A stretch of 64,000 nt of DNA, from NCBI RefSeq assembly GCF_005144715.1, contig NZ_SWKR01000002.1:1726227-1790226 (forward strand). The letters are read 5' to 3'. Below, piece after piece: positions 51,184 to 60,280 of the stretch. The position numbers and the translations under genes were made by a program. The notes beneath the pieces were generated by a model, which worked only from the letters and a program-made list of their open reading frames with translations, was not told the origin of the DNA and made no database searches. This DNA comes from Sphingomonas baiyangensis (GTDB taxonomy: Bacteria; Pseudomonadota; Alphaproteobacteria; Sphingomonadales; Sphingomonadaceae). How positions within the stretch are numbered: position 1 is the first letter of the stretch; each line of letters opens with the position of its first letter.

Positions 51184-52335
51184 ATGACCACGACCCGCCC
51201 CGTCGCCACCAAGGCCGATCTCGAAGCCTTTATCGATCTGGCCTATCGCCTCAATGCCGACGACCCCAACTGGGTGCCGCCGCTGCGCGCCGAAGTGCGC
51301 GACACGCTATCGCCCAAGACCAATGGCTGGTTCAGCCATGCCGAGGCACAGTTGTTTCTTGCCGAGCGCGATGGACGTGTGGTGGGCCGCATCTCGGCGC
51401 ATGTCGACACGCTGGCGCTGACGATGCCGCCCGAACAGGGCTTCGGCCCCGGTTGCGGCCAATGGGGCATGTTCGAGGCCGAGGACGCCGAGGCCGCGGC
51501 CGTGCTGATCGACACCGCCGAGACATGGCTCAAGGGCCGCGGGCTCGATCGCGCGCTCGGTCCGATCAGCCTGTCGATCTGGGAGCAGCCGGGACTGTTG
51601 ACGCAGGGCTTCGATCACAAGCCGACGGTGATGATGGGGCACAATCCGCCGCACTATCGTGCTTGGATCGAGGCGGCGGGCTATGCGCCGGCCAAGGAAC
51701 TCGTCACCTACGAACTCGGAATCACGCAGGACTTTCCGCCGCTGGTGCAGCGCATCGTCGCGGCGGGTGATCGCAACCCGCGCATCCGCATCCGCCGCGT
51801 CGACAAAGCGCGCTTCGCCGAGGAGGCGGCGATCATTCTCGGCATCCTCAACGATGCCTGGTCGGACAATTGGGGCTTCGTGCCGCTTACCCCGCCCGAA
51901 ATCGAGGATGTCGGCAAGAAGCTCAAGCCGATCGTGTTCGAGGATCTTATCCGCATCGCCGAACTCGACGGCGAGCCCGTGGCATTCATGATTACACTGC
52001 CCGATCTCAACGAAGTGATCGCGCCGCTCAAGGGCTCGCTGCTGCCGTTCGGCTGGGCGAAGCTGCTGCTATGGATCCGGCGCCCGCGGGCGCGCACGAT
52101 GCGCGTGCCGCTGATGGGCGTGGTCAAGCGGTTGCAGGCGTCGCGCATCGCGAGCCAGCTGGCTTTCATGATGATCGAATATATCCGCCGTGACGCAGTG
52201 GCGAAATACGGCGCCGAACGCGGCGAGATCGGCTGGATTCTCGACGACAATCAGGGGATGATCGCCATCGCCGACACGATCGAGAGCAAGATCAACCGGC
52301 GCTACACGATCTTCGAGCGATCGCTCGACGCCTGA
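51184..52335 (+). CDS. GNAT-fold acyltransferase-like protein, candidate bacterial ceramide synthase
   Basis: The 383-residue product is of a family often annotated as N-acetyltransferase or, oddly, dATP pyrophosphohydrolase. Typical stretches are LNADDPNWVPPLRAEVRDTL, RDGRVVGRISAHVDTLAL, GQWGMFEAED, ALGPISLSIWEQPGLLTQGF and ILNDAWSDNWGFVPLT. The last 120 residues look like a second GNAT half. From memory the Caulobacter ceramide synthase (bCerS) belongs to this family, and its presence near spt, acp and an SDR supports the same role: N-acylating a sphingoid base. It is divergent from the desaturase. Confidence 0.78.
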   Translation: MTTTRPVATKADLEAFIDLAYRLNADDPNWVPPLRAEVRDTLSPKTNGWFSHAEAQLFLAERDGRVVGRISAHVDTLALTMPPEQGFGPGCGQWGMFEAEDAEAAAVLIDTAETWLKGRGLDRALGPISLSIWEQPGLLTQGFDHKPTVMMGHNPPHYRAWIEAAGYAPAKELVTYELGITQDFPPLVQRIVAAGDRNPRIRIRRVDKARFAEEAAIILGILNDAWSDNWGFVPLTPPEIEDVGKKLKPIVFEDLIRIAELDGEPVAFMITLPDLNEVIAPLKGSLLPFGWAKLLLWIRRPRARTMRVPLMGVVKRLQASRIASQLAFMMIEYIRRDAVAKYGAERGEIGWILDDNQGMIAIADTIESKINRRYTIFERSLDA

Positions 52336-52348
52336 CGCGCGTCGCGAC

Positions 52349-52369
52349 CGGACCGGGCATTCCGGTCCG
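52349..52369. terminator. Hairpin at convergent gene end
   Basis: Perfect 8-bp stem (cggaccgg / ccggtccg, arms 52349-52356 and 52362-52369, 5-nt loop) between the stops of the GNAT-like gene and the small secreted protein gene. No T-run follows, so it may be a bidirectional but weak terminator. Confidence 0.5.
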
Positions 52370-52384
52370 ATCGCATGCTGCGGC

Positions 52385-52645
52385 TCACACGCCGGCCGGA
52401 AGCGTCACGCCCGCGCGATCCCAGCCCCGCCGCGTATTGCATTCGGTGCGCATGATGCGCGAGTTCGGCTGCGCATCGCGTAGGCAGACCTTCTGGTTGG
52501 GGTTCTTCGCACGCGCAGGTGCGGCCTTGCTCGAGGCCTCGGCCTTCGGCGCGCGCGCCGGGTCGACGGCCGTGGCAGCGGCAGGCGACGAGGCGGCGGC
52601 AGCCATTGCGGCAATCGCGATCATGGGGGTGGCAAAGCGGAACAT
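52385..52645 (-). CDS. Small secreted protein of unknown function
   Basis: An 86-residue protein with a signal peptide (MFRFATPMIAIAAMAAAASS then PAAATA). A basic, Ala-rich linker leads to a short conserved-looking end KVCLRDAQPNSRIMRTECNT. The two cysteines could form a disulfide in the periplasm. A good ribosome site (ttggaggagaa) precedes the ATG. Similar small proteins ending in a C-x(n)-RC motif are common in sphingomonads, but no function is known to me. Confidence 0.8.
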   Translation of the reverse strand: MFRFATPMIAIAAMAAAASSPAAATAVDPARAPKAEASSKAAPARAKNPNQKVCLRDAQPNSRIMRTECNTRRGWDRAGVTLPAGV

Positions 52646-52818
52646 CTGATTTCTCCTCCAAGTTGCGCCGTTCTCGCCGGCGACAACCGTGTTAGTGCAC
52701 TAGTTGTGCCAAACACTGGTCATGTGAGATTTCAGCGTGTTAGCGTTATCCGTAATCGCCGAAGGTGATGCAAAGAAGCGATAGGTACTACTATATGGCG
52801 CATTGCGCCAACTGGTCG

Positions 52819-53589
52819 TCAGCGGAGCGTGACCCAGGTCGGCGCATGGTCGCTAGCCTTTTCGCGGCCGCGATGCGCCTTGTCGACGCCGGCATCGGCC
52901 AGCCGGTCGGCGGCGGTGGGGCTGAGCAGCAGATGATCGATACGGAAACCCGCATCGCGCTGCCATGCGCCCGCCTGATAGTCCCAGAACGTCCACACAC
53001 CGCCGCCGGGAAAGCGGGTGCGTAGCGCATCGGTCCAGCCCTGCGCCAGCAGGCGACGATAGGCCGCGCGCGATTCGGGCTGCATCAGCGCGTCCGATGC
53101 CATCGCGCGCACCGAGAATACGTCGTCGTCGTTGGGGATGACGTTGTAGTCGCCCGCAAGCACGACCGTCCGTTCGCTGTCGAGCAACGTGCGCGCATGT
53201 GTCGCGAGACGCTCGAACCAGCGCAGCTTGTAGTCGAACTTGGGGCCAGGCTGCGGATTGCCGTTGGGCAAATAGATCGACGCGACCACGAGGTCGCCGA
53301 CCTCGGCCTCGATATAGCGGCTGTGCTCGTCCTCGGGCTCACCCGCCAGCCCGCGCACGCGCTCGACGGGATCGACGCCTTTCGCGAGAATGGCAACGCC
53401 ATTGAACCCCTTCTGCCCGTGCCATACCGCGCCATAGCCGGCGTCGCGGATATCGGCTTCGGGAAAGGTCTCGTCGCTCGACTTCAGTTCCTGAAGGCAG
53501 ACGATGTCGGGCGACTCTTCGGCGAGATATTCGAGCAGGCGCGGCAGGCGCGCCTTGATGCCGTTGACGTTGTAGCTGACGATCTTCAC
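52819..53589 (-). CDS. xthA: Exodeoxyribonuclease III
   Basis: AP endonuclease and 3'-5' exonuclease of base excision repair. The 256-residue product begins MKIVSYNVNGIKARLPRLLE. The catalytic Glu is in CLQELKSSDETFPE, Asp/Asn in LAGDYNVIPNDDDVF, and the last His in KASDHAPTWVTL. RIDHLLLSP is also present. A complete enzyme. It starts 9 bp after the erpA stop and is probably co-transcribed. Confidence 0.96.
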   Translation of the reverse strand: MKIVSYNVNGIKARLPRLLEYLAEESPDIVCLQELKSSDETFPEADIRDAGYGAVWHGQKGFNGVAILAKGVDPVERVRGLAGEPEDEHSRYIEAEVGDLVVASIYLPNGNPQPGPKFDYKLRWFERLATHARTLLDSERTVVLAGDYNVIPNDDDVFSVRAMASDALMQPESRAAYRRLLAQGWTDALRTRFPGGGVWTFWDYQAGAWQRDAGFRIDHLLLSPTAADRLADAGVDKAHRGREKASDHAPTWVTLR

Positions 53590-53598
53590 GCGCCGCGC

Positions 53599-53949
53599 TC
53601 AGACCGAGAAGCTGGTGCCGCAGCCGCATCCCGATGCCGCCACCGGATTATCGACGCGGAATGCTGATCCACCGAGGCTCTCGACGAAATCGACACGCGC
53701 ACCGCGTACCAGATCGAGGCTCATGGGGTCGACGACCAGCCGAACGCCATCGGTCTCGACGGCGATGTCATCGGCCTCAGGCACATCGGCCAGTCCGAAG
53801 CGGTACTGGAACCCCGAACAGCCCCCTCCTTCGACCGACAGTCGCAGGATCGCAGGCTTGCCCTGCCGCTCGGCAATGGCGGCAACGCGCGCCGCGGCAC
53901 TGGCGGTCAGCGATATGGCGGCGTCGGAAACGGCTTGGGTCATCGTCAT
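53599..53949 (-). CDS. erpA: Iron-sulfur cluster insertion protein ErpA (A-type carrier)
   Basis: A-type Fe-S carrier that delivers clusters to apo-proteins. The 116-residue product has the three conserved cysteines, one in SVEGGGCSGFQYRFG and two in SGCGCGTSFSV. The overall HesB/IscA fold is complete. Whether it is ErpA or IscA cannot be settled from sequence, but a solitary copy outside an isc operon usually acts as ErpA. It is followed by xthA. Confidence 0.92.
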   Translation of the reverse strand: MTMTQAVSDAAISLTASAAARVAAIAERQGKPAILRLSVEGGGCSGFQYRFGLADVPEADDIAVETDGVRLVVDPMSLDLVRGARVDFVESLGGSAFRVDNPVAASGCGCGTSFSV

Positions 53950-53987
53950 CAGATAGGCCCGCGCATACGCTCCGGCAATGCGGACGA

Positions 53988-55196
53988 TTACTGCGCGGGG
54001 CCACCCATCGCGGCGCGTGCGCGCAGTGCCTTGTCCTGCGCGCTCAGCAGCACGTCGGCGCTCTGCATGTACGGCATCGGATTCACCGGACGACCGTCGA
54101 TGCGCACCTCATAATGCAGATGGCTGCCCGTCGACCGGCCGGTCGAGCCCATCAGGCCAATGAGCTGGCCCCGCTTCACGCGCGCATTGTCGCCGACGAT
54201 GATGCGCGAGAGATGGCCGTAGCGCGTCTCGATGCCCTTGCCGTGATTGATCTCGACCAGATTGCCATAGCCGCCCACGCGCTTGGCGCGCGACACGACG
54301 CCGTCGGCGGTAGCGTAGATCGGCGTGCCGACGGGGCCGGGAATGTCGATGCCCGCATGCATCGCGGCAGTGCCGCGGAACGGGTCCGAGCGCACACCGA
54401 AGCTCGAAGTCAGCTTGAGATCGTCGACGGGCTGGAGCGAAGGGATGGCGATGACCGCCTGCTCAAGCGTGTCGAGCTTCTTCCAGCTCTGGAACAGCGA
54501 GCGGAACTGCGCATCGGCACCCGCACCTGCCGAGCCCGAGGCGGCTTCGGCCGCCGCTTCGGCGCCCTCGCGGCTGTCGAGCGGCAGATAGGGACCGCCC
54601 ATCGCCGCCTGGGCGATGACGCGATCGGGGCGAACGCCCAGCCGGCGCAGATGCCGCTCGGTCGCCTTGATGCGCGCATCGGTGATCGCGCGCGCCTCGA
54701 TCGCGAAGGCGACCTGCTGCGCGCCGACGCGCCGCAGCGGCGCCACGACCGACGCCGCGAGCCCCGTCGCCTGGCCGGCAGGCTGCGCCGCCAGCGCGGC
54801 GAGTTGCTCGGGATCGCCCTCGCCGCTCAGCACGGCGGCGATCAGTGCCTGACGCTGCTCGACCCGGGCTGCATGATCGGCGGCGGTCTTCTTGAGGCCG
54901 GCTACGTCGGCGCGCATCCGCGCCACTTCGCGCTGCATCCGCGTCACGCGCGTCTCGGCGGCCGAGGCACCGAACGCGCCCGAGGCGGTCAGCGTATCGA
55001 CCGCAGCCGATGCCGCACCATAGCCCGAGAAGCCGAGCGCCAGCACCGCGGCGCCTGCCGCAAAGGCCTGCTGCCGGCCGGTGACGCTGAAACGGCGCAG
55101 CGTGCGCCCATCGTGCAAAATGAAATCGCGGTTTTTGAAAAGGTTGCGGAACCCGAAGCGGTAACTGGCGTTCGAAACGTTGGAAGTAGCGTGCAT
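53988..55196 (-). CDS. M23 family membrane-anchored peptidoglycan peptidase
   Basis: The ATG at 55196 gives 402 residues. An N-terminal transmembrane or signal anchor (AFAAGAAVLALGFSGYGAAS, about 50-70) follows a basic cytoplasmic tail. A coiled coil runs through about 100-150 (ETRVTRMQREVARMRADVAG). The LytM domain at about 270-370 has HAGIDIPGPVGTPIYATADG, YGHLSRIIV and SHLHYEVRIDG, so all zinc ligands are present. The layout is like Caulobacter and rhizobial cell-wall M23 enzymes. A long gap before DUF455 suggests its own promoter. Confidence 0.9.
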   Translation of the reverse strand: MHATSNVSNASYRFGFRNLFKNRDFILHDGRTLRRFSVTGRQQAFAAGAAVLALGFSGYGAASAAVDTLTASGAFGASAAETRVTRMQREVARMRADVAGLKKTAADHAARVEQRQALIAAVLSGEGDPEQLAALAAQPAGQATGLAASVVAPLRRVGAQQVAFAIEARAITDARIKATERHLRRLGVRPDRVIAQAAMGGPYLPLDSREGAEAAAEAASGSAGAGADAQFRSLFQSWKKLDTLEQAVIAIPSLQPVDDLKLTSSFGVRSDPFRGTAAMHAGIDIPGPVGTPIYATADGVVSRAKRVGGYGNLVEINHGKGIETRYGHLSRIIVGDNARVKRGQLIGLMGSTGRSTGSHLHYEVRIDGRPVNPMPYMQSADVLLSAQDKALRARAAMGGPAQ

Positions 55197-55304
55197 ATTT
55201 CCCCGGCGACCCAGACGCACGGACGGGATTTTTCCCGTTCGCGAATGTGATGTCCCGATCGCAGCCCCTCCGCGCCCCGGACGGCTGCTCTTGTGCTTGG
55301 CGGG

Positions 55305-56108
55305 TCAGCCGGCGGCAAGAGCGCCGTAATATTCGCGCGTTAGACCGGCAGACTCACGCGCCGAGTCGTTGAACGGCGGCTTAATCGCTCCCCGAAAATA
55401 CCGTGCGACCATCGCCTGCCAGTGCGCCGCCGGCTGGAATCCGTCCCGCGCGCAGGCATGATTGAACCAGATCGTGCCTGCGCGCACGTGCCGTACTTCG
55501 TCGGTCAGGATGCGCCGGAGGATCGCCACCGTCGGCGCGTCGCCGGCATGGGCGAAGCGCTCGATCGTCGCGGGCGTTACGTCGAGCCCGCGCGCTTCGA
55601 GCACCATCGGCACGACGGCGAGGCGCCCATGCACGTCGCCCGCCGTCGCCAGCGCGGCATCCCACAGCCCGTCATGCGCGGGCAAGGCGCCATAGAAGCT
55701 GCCGAGCGAGCGAAGCCGCCGGTCGACCAGTGCGAAGTGCATCGCCTCGTCGGCACCCACCGCGACCCAATCGTCGACGAACGCGCGCGGGAAGCGGGCG
55801 CCGAAGCGGCCGACCAGATCGAACGCCAGATCGATCGCGACGAATTCGATATGCGCCAGCGAATGGATGAGCGCGATCCGGCCGCGCTCGGACCCGCCCT
55901 TGCCGCGCTTGGGCATGCGGTTGGGCGGCAGCAACTCGGGGAAGTCGGGGCGCGCGGGCCGATCGGGCATCGCCACGTCGAATCGGTGGGCGAGCGCACC
56001 GCGCCGCCATGCCCGTGCGGCGGCGCGCGCCGCCTTGCGCTTGGCGACCGGATCGCCGGCGAGCAATACCGCGCGCGCCGCTCCGCCGATGCTCGCGCCG
56101 ATGGTCAA
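55305..56108 (-). CDS. DUF455 family ferritin-like protein
   Basis: The product is 267 residues if started at TTG 56108, which overlaps the bcp stop by four bases (TTGA). The DUF455 core is clear: IHSLAHIEFVAIDLAFDL, VGADEAMHFALVDRRL, ARGLDVTPATIERF and DEVRHVRAGTIWFNHAC. Glu and His residues are spaced as in a di-metal four-helix bundle. The family is uncharacterised, probably an oxidoreductase-like protein. No ATG or GTG gives a better start. Translational coupling to the peroxiredoxin suggests a linked redox role. Confidence 0.83.
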   Translation of the reverse strand: MTIGASIGGAARAVLLAGDPVAKRKAARAAARAWRRGALAHRFDVAMPDRPARPDFPELLPPNRMPKRGKGGSERGRIALIHSLAHIEFVAIDLAFDLVGRFGARFPRAFVDDWVAVGADEAMHFALVDRRLRSLGSFYGALPAHDGLWDAALATAGDVHGRLAVVPMVLEARGLDVTPATIERFAHAGDAPTVAILRRILTDEVRHVRAGTIWFNHACARDGFQPAAHWQAMVARYFRGAIKPPFNDSARESAGLTREYYGALAAG

Positions 56109-56572
56109 AGCGCGCGTGCCGCCGCCAGCACCTGTTCGACATGACCGGGCACCTTGACCTTGCGCCACACGCGCTGCGCCACGCCCTTGGCGTCGAACAG
56201 GAAAGTCGCGCGCTCGATGCCCATATGTTTCTTGCCGTACATGTTCTTCTCGACCCAAACGCCGAACGCCTCGCACACCGCACCATCGGCATCGGTCGCG
56301 AGCGGCACGGTCAGGTCGTGCTTGGCAGCAAATTTCTGGTGATCGGCAGGCGAGTCCTTCGAGATGCCGATCACGCCGACGCCCGTTTCGGCAAACTCGG
56401 GCAGCATCGCGGTGAACGCCTGCGCCTCTCGCGTGCAGCCCGACGTATCGTCTCGCGGATAGAAATAGACGACGAGCGCGCGCCCGTCGGCCACATCGCC
56501 CAGCTTGCGCAGGGTGCCGTCGGGCAGCGTCACTTCGATATCGGGAAGCGTATCGCCCACTTCGATTGTCAT
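56105..56572 (-). CDS. bcp: Thioredoxin-dependent thiol peroxidase (BCP-type peroxiredoxin)
   Basis: Reduces hydroperoxides using thioredoxin. The 155-residue product has the peroxidatic Cys in YPRDDTSGCTREAQAF (about residue 47). The usual second Cys about five residues later is absent, so it is the one-Cys-proximal or atypical form. The catalytic Arg is in the late MGIERATFLF block. It follows glnE with 3 bp between and precedes DUF455 with a 4-base overlap. Confidence 0.93.
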   Translation of the reverse strand: MTIEVGDTLPDIEVTLPDGTLRKLGDVADGRALVVYFYPRDDTSGCTREAQAFTAMLPEFAETGVGVIGISKDSPADHQKFAAKHDLTVPLATDADGAVCEAFGVWVEKNMYGKKHMGIERATFLFDAKGVAQRVWRKVKVPGHVEQVLAAARAL

Positions 56573-56575
56573 CGC

Positions 56576-59269
56576 TCAATCTCCCTCGCCCGCGACGCCG
56601 CGCCACGCCGCTCCGACCTCCTGCCTAGTCGCTGCAAGCGTTTCAAGCACTGCCGGCCAGTCGGGCAGGTCGAGCGCCTGCGCGACCAGCGCACGCGTCG
56701 GCTCGGCCGGCGCGTCGGCATCGGGCGCCACCAGCCGCAGCGTGACCAGCAGCCGCGTCAGCACGTCGTGCGCGCGCACGAGCGTAGGCGCCATCAGGCC
56801 GGCTTCGGCCAGCGCACCGATCGCGGCGCGCAGATCGGGCGTGAAGCCGATGCGGTGGACGAGTTGCAGCGTGTGGACCGCGAATTCGAGATCGACGAGC
56901 CCGCCGTCGAGCAGCTTGGCGTCGAGCGGCCCCTGCGGCGGCTTGTGCGCGCGCATCTCGGCGCGCATCGCCACGGCATCGGCAACGATATCGCGCACCG
57001 GCCGCGCGCCCGCCAGGACGGCGTCGATCACCGATTGTACGGCTGCGATGGCTTCGGGCGATCCATATACCGGCCGCGCGCGGGTGAGCGCCATATGCTC
57101 CCACGTCCACGCGCTTTCCTGCTGATAGCGGCGAAATCCCTCGAGCGAGACGACCAGCGGCCCCTGCGCGCCCGATGGCCGCAGCCGCGTGTCGACCGGG
57201 TAGAGCGGCCCCGATGCCGTCGGCACCGAAAGCGCGGCGGTCAGCCGCTGCGCGAGGCGGTTGTAATAGTGCACCGCACCCAGAGGCTTCTCGCCATCCG
57301 ATTCGACGGCATGGTCGCCGGTGAAGAGATAGACGAGATCGAGATCCGAGGCGTGCGTCAGCGCCGCGCCGCCCAGCCGCCCCAGCGCCAGCACGACGAG
57401 CTCGCTGCCCGGCACCTTGCCGTGGCGTAGTGCGAATTCGGCGACGGTCGCATCGCCCAGCACGCCGATCGCCGCCTCGGCGACGCGCGCATAGCCCGCC
57501 GATACCGACAGCGGATCGCTTGCCCCCGCGATGATCTGCGCACCCAGCGCGAAACGCTTCTCGTTGACCATTCGGCGCACATGGTCGAGCTGCCGCTCGT
57601 AATCCTGCCGCTCGCGACCACGCATCTCGGCCGTCAGCGTCGCGACGTCGGGAACGGGTTCGAGCGCGCTCGCATCGATCAGCCCGTCGAGCAGCTCGAT
57701 GCGACGCCCGAGCACATCGGCCAGCGTCGGCGCGTGGCTGAGGATGTTGCCCAGCAGACGCGCCAGCGGTGGCTGCGCTTCGAGCAGGCGCAGGAAATTG
57801 ATCGCGCTCGGAAGCCGCGCCAGCAGCTTGTCGAGCCGGATCAGCGCCTGGCCCGGATCGGCCGCGCCGCCCAGTGCCTGCATCAGGCCCGGCAGCACCG
57901 CTTCGAGCGCCGCGCGCGCCGTGGGGCTCCGCAGTGCCGGATAGCTGCCCGACCGCCATTCCTCGACGCGCCGCACCGCGACCTCGGCATCGGCGAATCC
58001 CGCAGCCTCGAGCCGTGCACGCAGCCGGTCGCCGTCCTCGGGCATGCCGCTATCCTCCTCGGGCTCGATCGCATCGTAGATGCGCCCGACGCGATCGACA
58101 TGCGGCGCCAGAAGCGCGAGCAGCGCGCCGCCATCGGCAAGACCGTGCAGCCGCGCGACGCGATCGAGGCTGTCGCTCGCCGGCAGTGCGTGCGTCTGAC
58201 GATCGTCGATCATCTGCACGCGATGCTCAATGGTGCGCAGCAAACGATAGGCATCGGCAAGCGCGCGCGCATCGGCGGCATCGATCCAGCCCGCCGCTGC
58301 TAGCAGGCCGAGCGCGTCGAGTGTCGCGGGCGCACGCAGCGCCGGATCACGCCCGCCATGGATCAGCTGGTGCGTCTGCGCGAAGAACTCGATCTCGCGA
58401 ATACCGCCGCGGCCGCGCTTCAGGTCGTAACCGGCACCGAAGGCTTGGCCCTGCGCGTGATGATCGCGGATGCGCCGCGTGATCGACCGCACCTCGGCGA
58501 TCGTCCCGAAGTCGAGCGCGCGCCGCCACACAAACGGGCGGATCGCCGCGAGAAACCGCTCGCCGAGCGCCTTGTCCCCCGCCGCGGCACGCGCGCGGAT
58601 GAACGCCGCGCGTTCCCATGGCAGCGCCTGCGATTCGTAATAGGAGATGGCCGCATCGACGGGCAGCGCGATCGGCGTGACCTCGCTCGACGGGCGCAGC
58701 CGCAGATCGACGCGCAGCACATAGCCATTGGCGTCGCGCGCCTGGAGCAGCTCGACCACACGCTTGCCGATGCGGATCGCTGCCTGCTGCGCATCCTCGT
58801 TCGCGCGGTGTGGCAGCGTGGCGGGGTCGAACAGGAAGATCGGGTCGATGTCGGACGAATAGTTGAGCTCGCCGCTGCCCTGCTTGCCGAGCGCAATGGC
58901 GGCAAAGCCGATCGGCGGTGCGCCCGACACGCGCTCGTCGATCGCAGCGGCAATCGCGCGGTGCAGCGCGCCGTCGGCGAATTGCGTCAGGACCGCGACG
59001 ACACGCTCGAAGGTATAAGCTCCGGAAAGATCGCCGAGCGCGACGATCAGCGCCAGACGGCGGCGTTCGCGCCGCAGCGCCTGCGCGACCGAATCTGCGT
59101 CGAACGCCGCTGCCACCGCGAGCGGATCGGCCAGCGCGGCTCGCAGGTTCTCGGCAAGATCGGGTTCGCGATCGAGCGCCCAGCCGAGAAAGGGCGATTC
59201 ACGCCTGGCACGCGCCACCGCGTCGCCAAGCATTTCGGGCAGGACCGTTCGGGCAGGCGTAGCATTCAT
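56576..59269 (-). CDS. glnE: Bifunctional glutamine synthetase adenylyltransferase/deadenylase
   Basis: Controls glutamine synthetase by adding and removing AMP under nitrogen signals via PII. The ATG at 59269 gives 897 residues. There are two nucleotidyltransferase domains: an N-terminal deadenylase half with GKQGSGELNYSSDIDPIFLF (about 145-165) and a C-terminal adenylylation half with GRLGGAALTHASDLDLVYLF (about 630-650). Each is followed by a helical regulatory domain. Its start codon overlaps the start of a possible opposite-strand ORF. It heads an apparent glnE-bcp-DUF455 transcript. Confidence 0.95.
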   Translation of the reverse strand: MNATPARTVLPEMLGDAVARARRESPFLGWALDREPDLAENLRAALADPLAVAAAFDADSVAQALRRERRRLALIVALGDLSGAYTFERVVAVLTQFADGALHRAIAAAIDERVSGAPPIGFAAIALGKQGSGELNYSSDIDPIFLFDPATLPHRANEDAQQAAIRIGKRVVELLQARDANGYVLRVDLRLRPSSEVTPIALPVDAAISYYESQALPWERAAFIRARAAAGDKALGERFLAAIRPFVWRRALDFGTIAEVRSITRRIRDHHAQGQAFGAGYDLKRGRGGIREIEFFAQTHQLIHGGRDPALRAPATLDALGLLAAAGWIDAADARALADAYRLLRTIEHRVQMIDDRQTHALPASDSLDRVARLHGLADGGALLALLAPHVDRVGRIYDAIEPEEDSGMPEDGDRLRARLEAAGFADAEVAVRRVEEWRSGSYPALRSPTARAALEAVLPGLMQALGGAADPGQALIRLDKLLARLPSAINFLRLLEAQPPLARLLGNILSHAPTLADVLGRRIELLDGLIDASALEPVPDVATLTAEMRGRERQDYERQLDHVRRMVNEKRFALGAQIIAGASDPLSVSAGYARVAEAAIGVLGDATVAEFALRHGKVPGSELVVLALGRLGGAALTHASDLDLVYLFTGDHAVESDGEKPLGAVHYYNRLAQRLTAALSVPTASGPLYPVDTRLRPSGAQGPLVVSLEGFRRYQQESAWTWEHMALTRARPVYGSPEAIAAVQSVIDAVLAGARPVRDIVADAVAMRAEMRAHKPPQGPLDAKLLDGGLVDLEFAVHTLQLVHRIGFTPDLRAAIGALAEAGLMAPTLVRAHDVLTRLLVTLRLVAPDADAPAEPTRALVAQALDLPDWPAVLETLAATRQEVGAAWRGVAGEGD

Positions 59270-59342
59270 GTCACGCGTCGGCGAAATCGAGCGGGTGTGC
59301 GCTGTCAAGCAACAAATCGCCGCATGGGTCGTTCAACCGTCC

Positions 59343-59528
59343 ATGATGGCGATGCATCTCGGCGACAATCTCGATCCGCAGTCCGCGCGCGTCCATATCG
59401 GGATGCCGCGCGCTACCGATGCCGTCGGCGGTGCGCTGCGCGGTGCCTATGCGCGCGATCGTTCGCTGCCCGGCGACATGCGCCGCCTGCTCGAACAGCT
59501 CGACGCCAAGACTTCCGAACGCCGCTGA
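59343..59528 (+). CDS. Possible second NepR-like small protein
   Basis: The 61-residue reading starts at ATG 59343; the frame is open back to ATG 59268. The C-terminal part AVGGALRGAYARDRSLPGDM plus RRLLEQLDAK resembles the NepR anti-sigma helix (G-x-ALR-xx-Y ... P-x-x-LL-x-LD), but with a two-residue shorter spacing. Codon third positions are GC-rich as in real genes. It converges on ecfG, 5 bp from its stop. If real it would be a NepR paralogue; the match is partial and the start is uncertain. Confidence 0.55.
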   Translation: MMAMHLGDNLDPQSARVHIGMPRATDAVGGALRGAYARDRSLPGDMRRLLEQLDAKTSERR

Positions 59529-59533
59529 CCGGA

Positions 59534-60172
59534 TCAGCGGTCGCGGCTTAGATCGTCGACCTCACCCATGATCGTGTCGAGCGCCGTACGGCCGCCGGCA
59601 TCATGCTCGCGGCGCGACGGGAGCGCTCCCTGCGTGAGCAGCGCCTCGAGCGCGACACGGCCGCGCGCGACGCGGCTCTTGATCGTGCCGACCGCTACTT
59701 CGCAGATCTCGGCCGCTTCCTCATAGGCGAACCCGCCCGCGCCGACGAGGATCAGCGCCTCGCGCTGCGGTCGAGGAAGGTGGAGCAATGCTCGCTGCAT
59801 GTCGGTCAGCTCGACATGGCGATCCTGGCTGGCGGGCGCGGCGAGCAGCCGGTCGGCAACCAGATCGTCCCACTCGCCCTTGAAGCGCGCGCGGCGCATC
59901 TGGCTGAGATACAGGTTGCGCAGGATGATGAAGGTCCACGCGCGCATGTTGGTGCCCGCCTGAAACCGCTTGCGCGCCGCCCACGCCTTGAGCAGCGTTT
60001 CCTGCACCAGATCGTCGGCCACGTCGCGGCTGCCCGAAAGCGAACGCCCGAACGCGCGCAGATGCGGAATAACCTGCGTCAGATGCGCCTTGAACTCGCC
60101 GTCGGGCAGCGAGACGTGCTCGCGCGGCGCATCGGCGGCGGACACCGCATCATTCGGTTCGGTGGACGACAT
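59534..60172 (-). CDS. ecfG: ECF-type sigma factor EcfG (general stress response)
   Basis: Directs RNA polymerase to stress promoters. From the ATG at 60172 it is 212 residues; GTG at 60205 is an alternative. The sigma2 region includes LRAFGRSLSGSRDVADDLVQ, ETLLKAWAARKRF and NMRAWTFIILRNLYLSQMRR. The sigma4 region includes ALLHLPRPQREALILVGAGG and FAYEEAAEICEVAVGTIKSR. The sequence layout is that of the EcfG (ECF15) group. It sits with phyR and nepR, so it should be held by NepR until PhyR-P frees it. Confidence 0.9.
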   Translation of the reverse strand: MSSTEPNDAVSAADAPREHVSLPDGEFKAHLTQVIPHLRAFGRSLSGSRDVADDLVQETLLKAWAARKRFQAGTNMRAWTFIILRNLYLSQMRRARFKGEWDDLVADRLLAAPASQDRHVELTDMQRALLHLPRPQREALILVGAGGFAYEEAAEICEVAVGTIKSRVARGRVALEALLTQGALPSRREHDAGGRTALDTIMGEVDDLSRDR

Positions 60173-60280
60173 GGTTTCCCGCTCTACCGGGCGCGGAGTT
60201 TCCACGCCAGAACGTTGAAGATAGGGCGCACCGGGGGCAAAGGCCAGCCCCCGGGCGTCTCGGTACGCAGTCGGCGGGCC

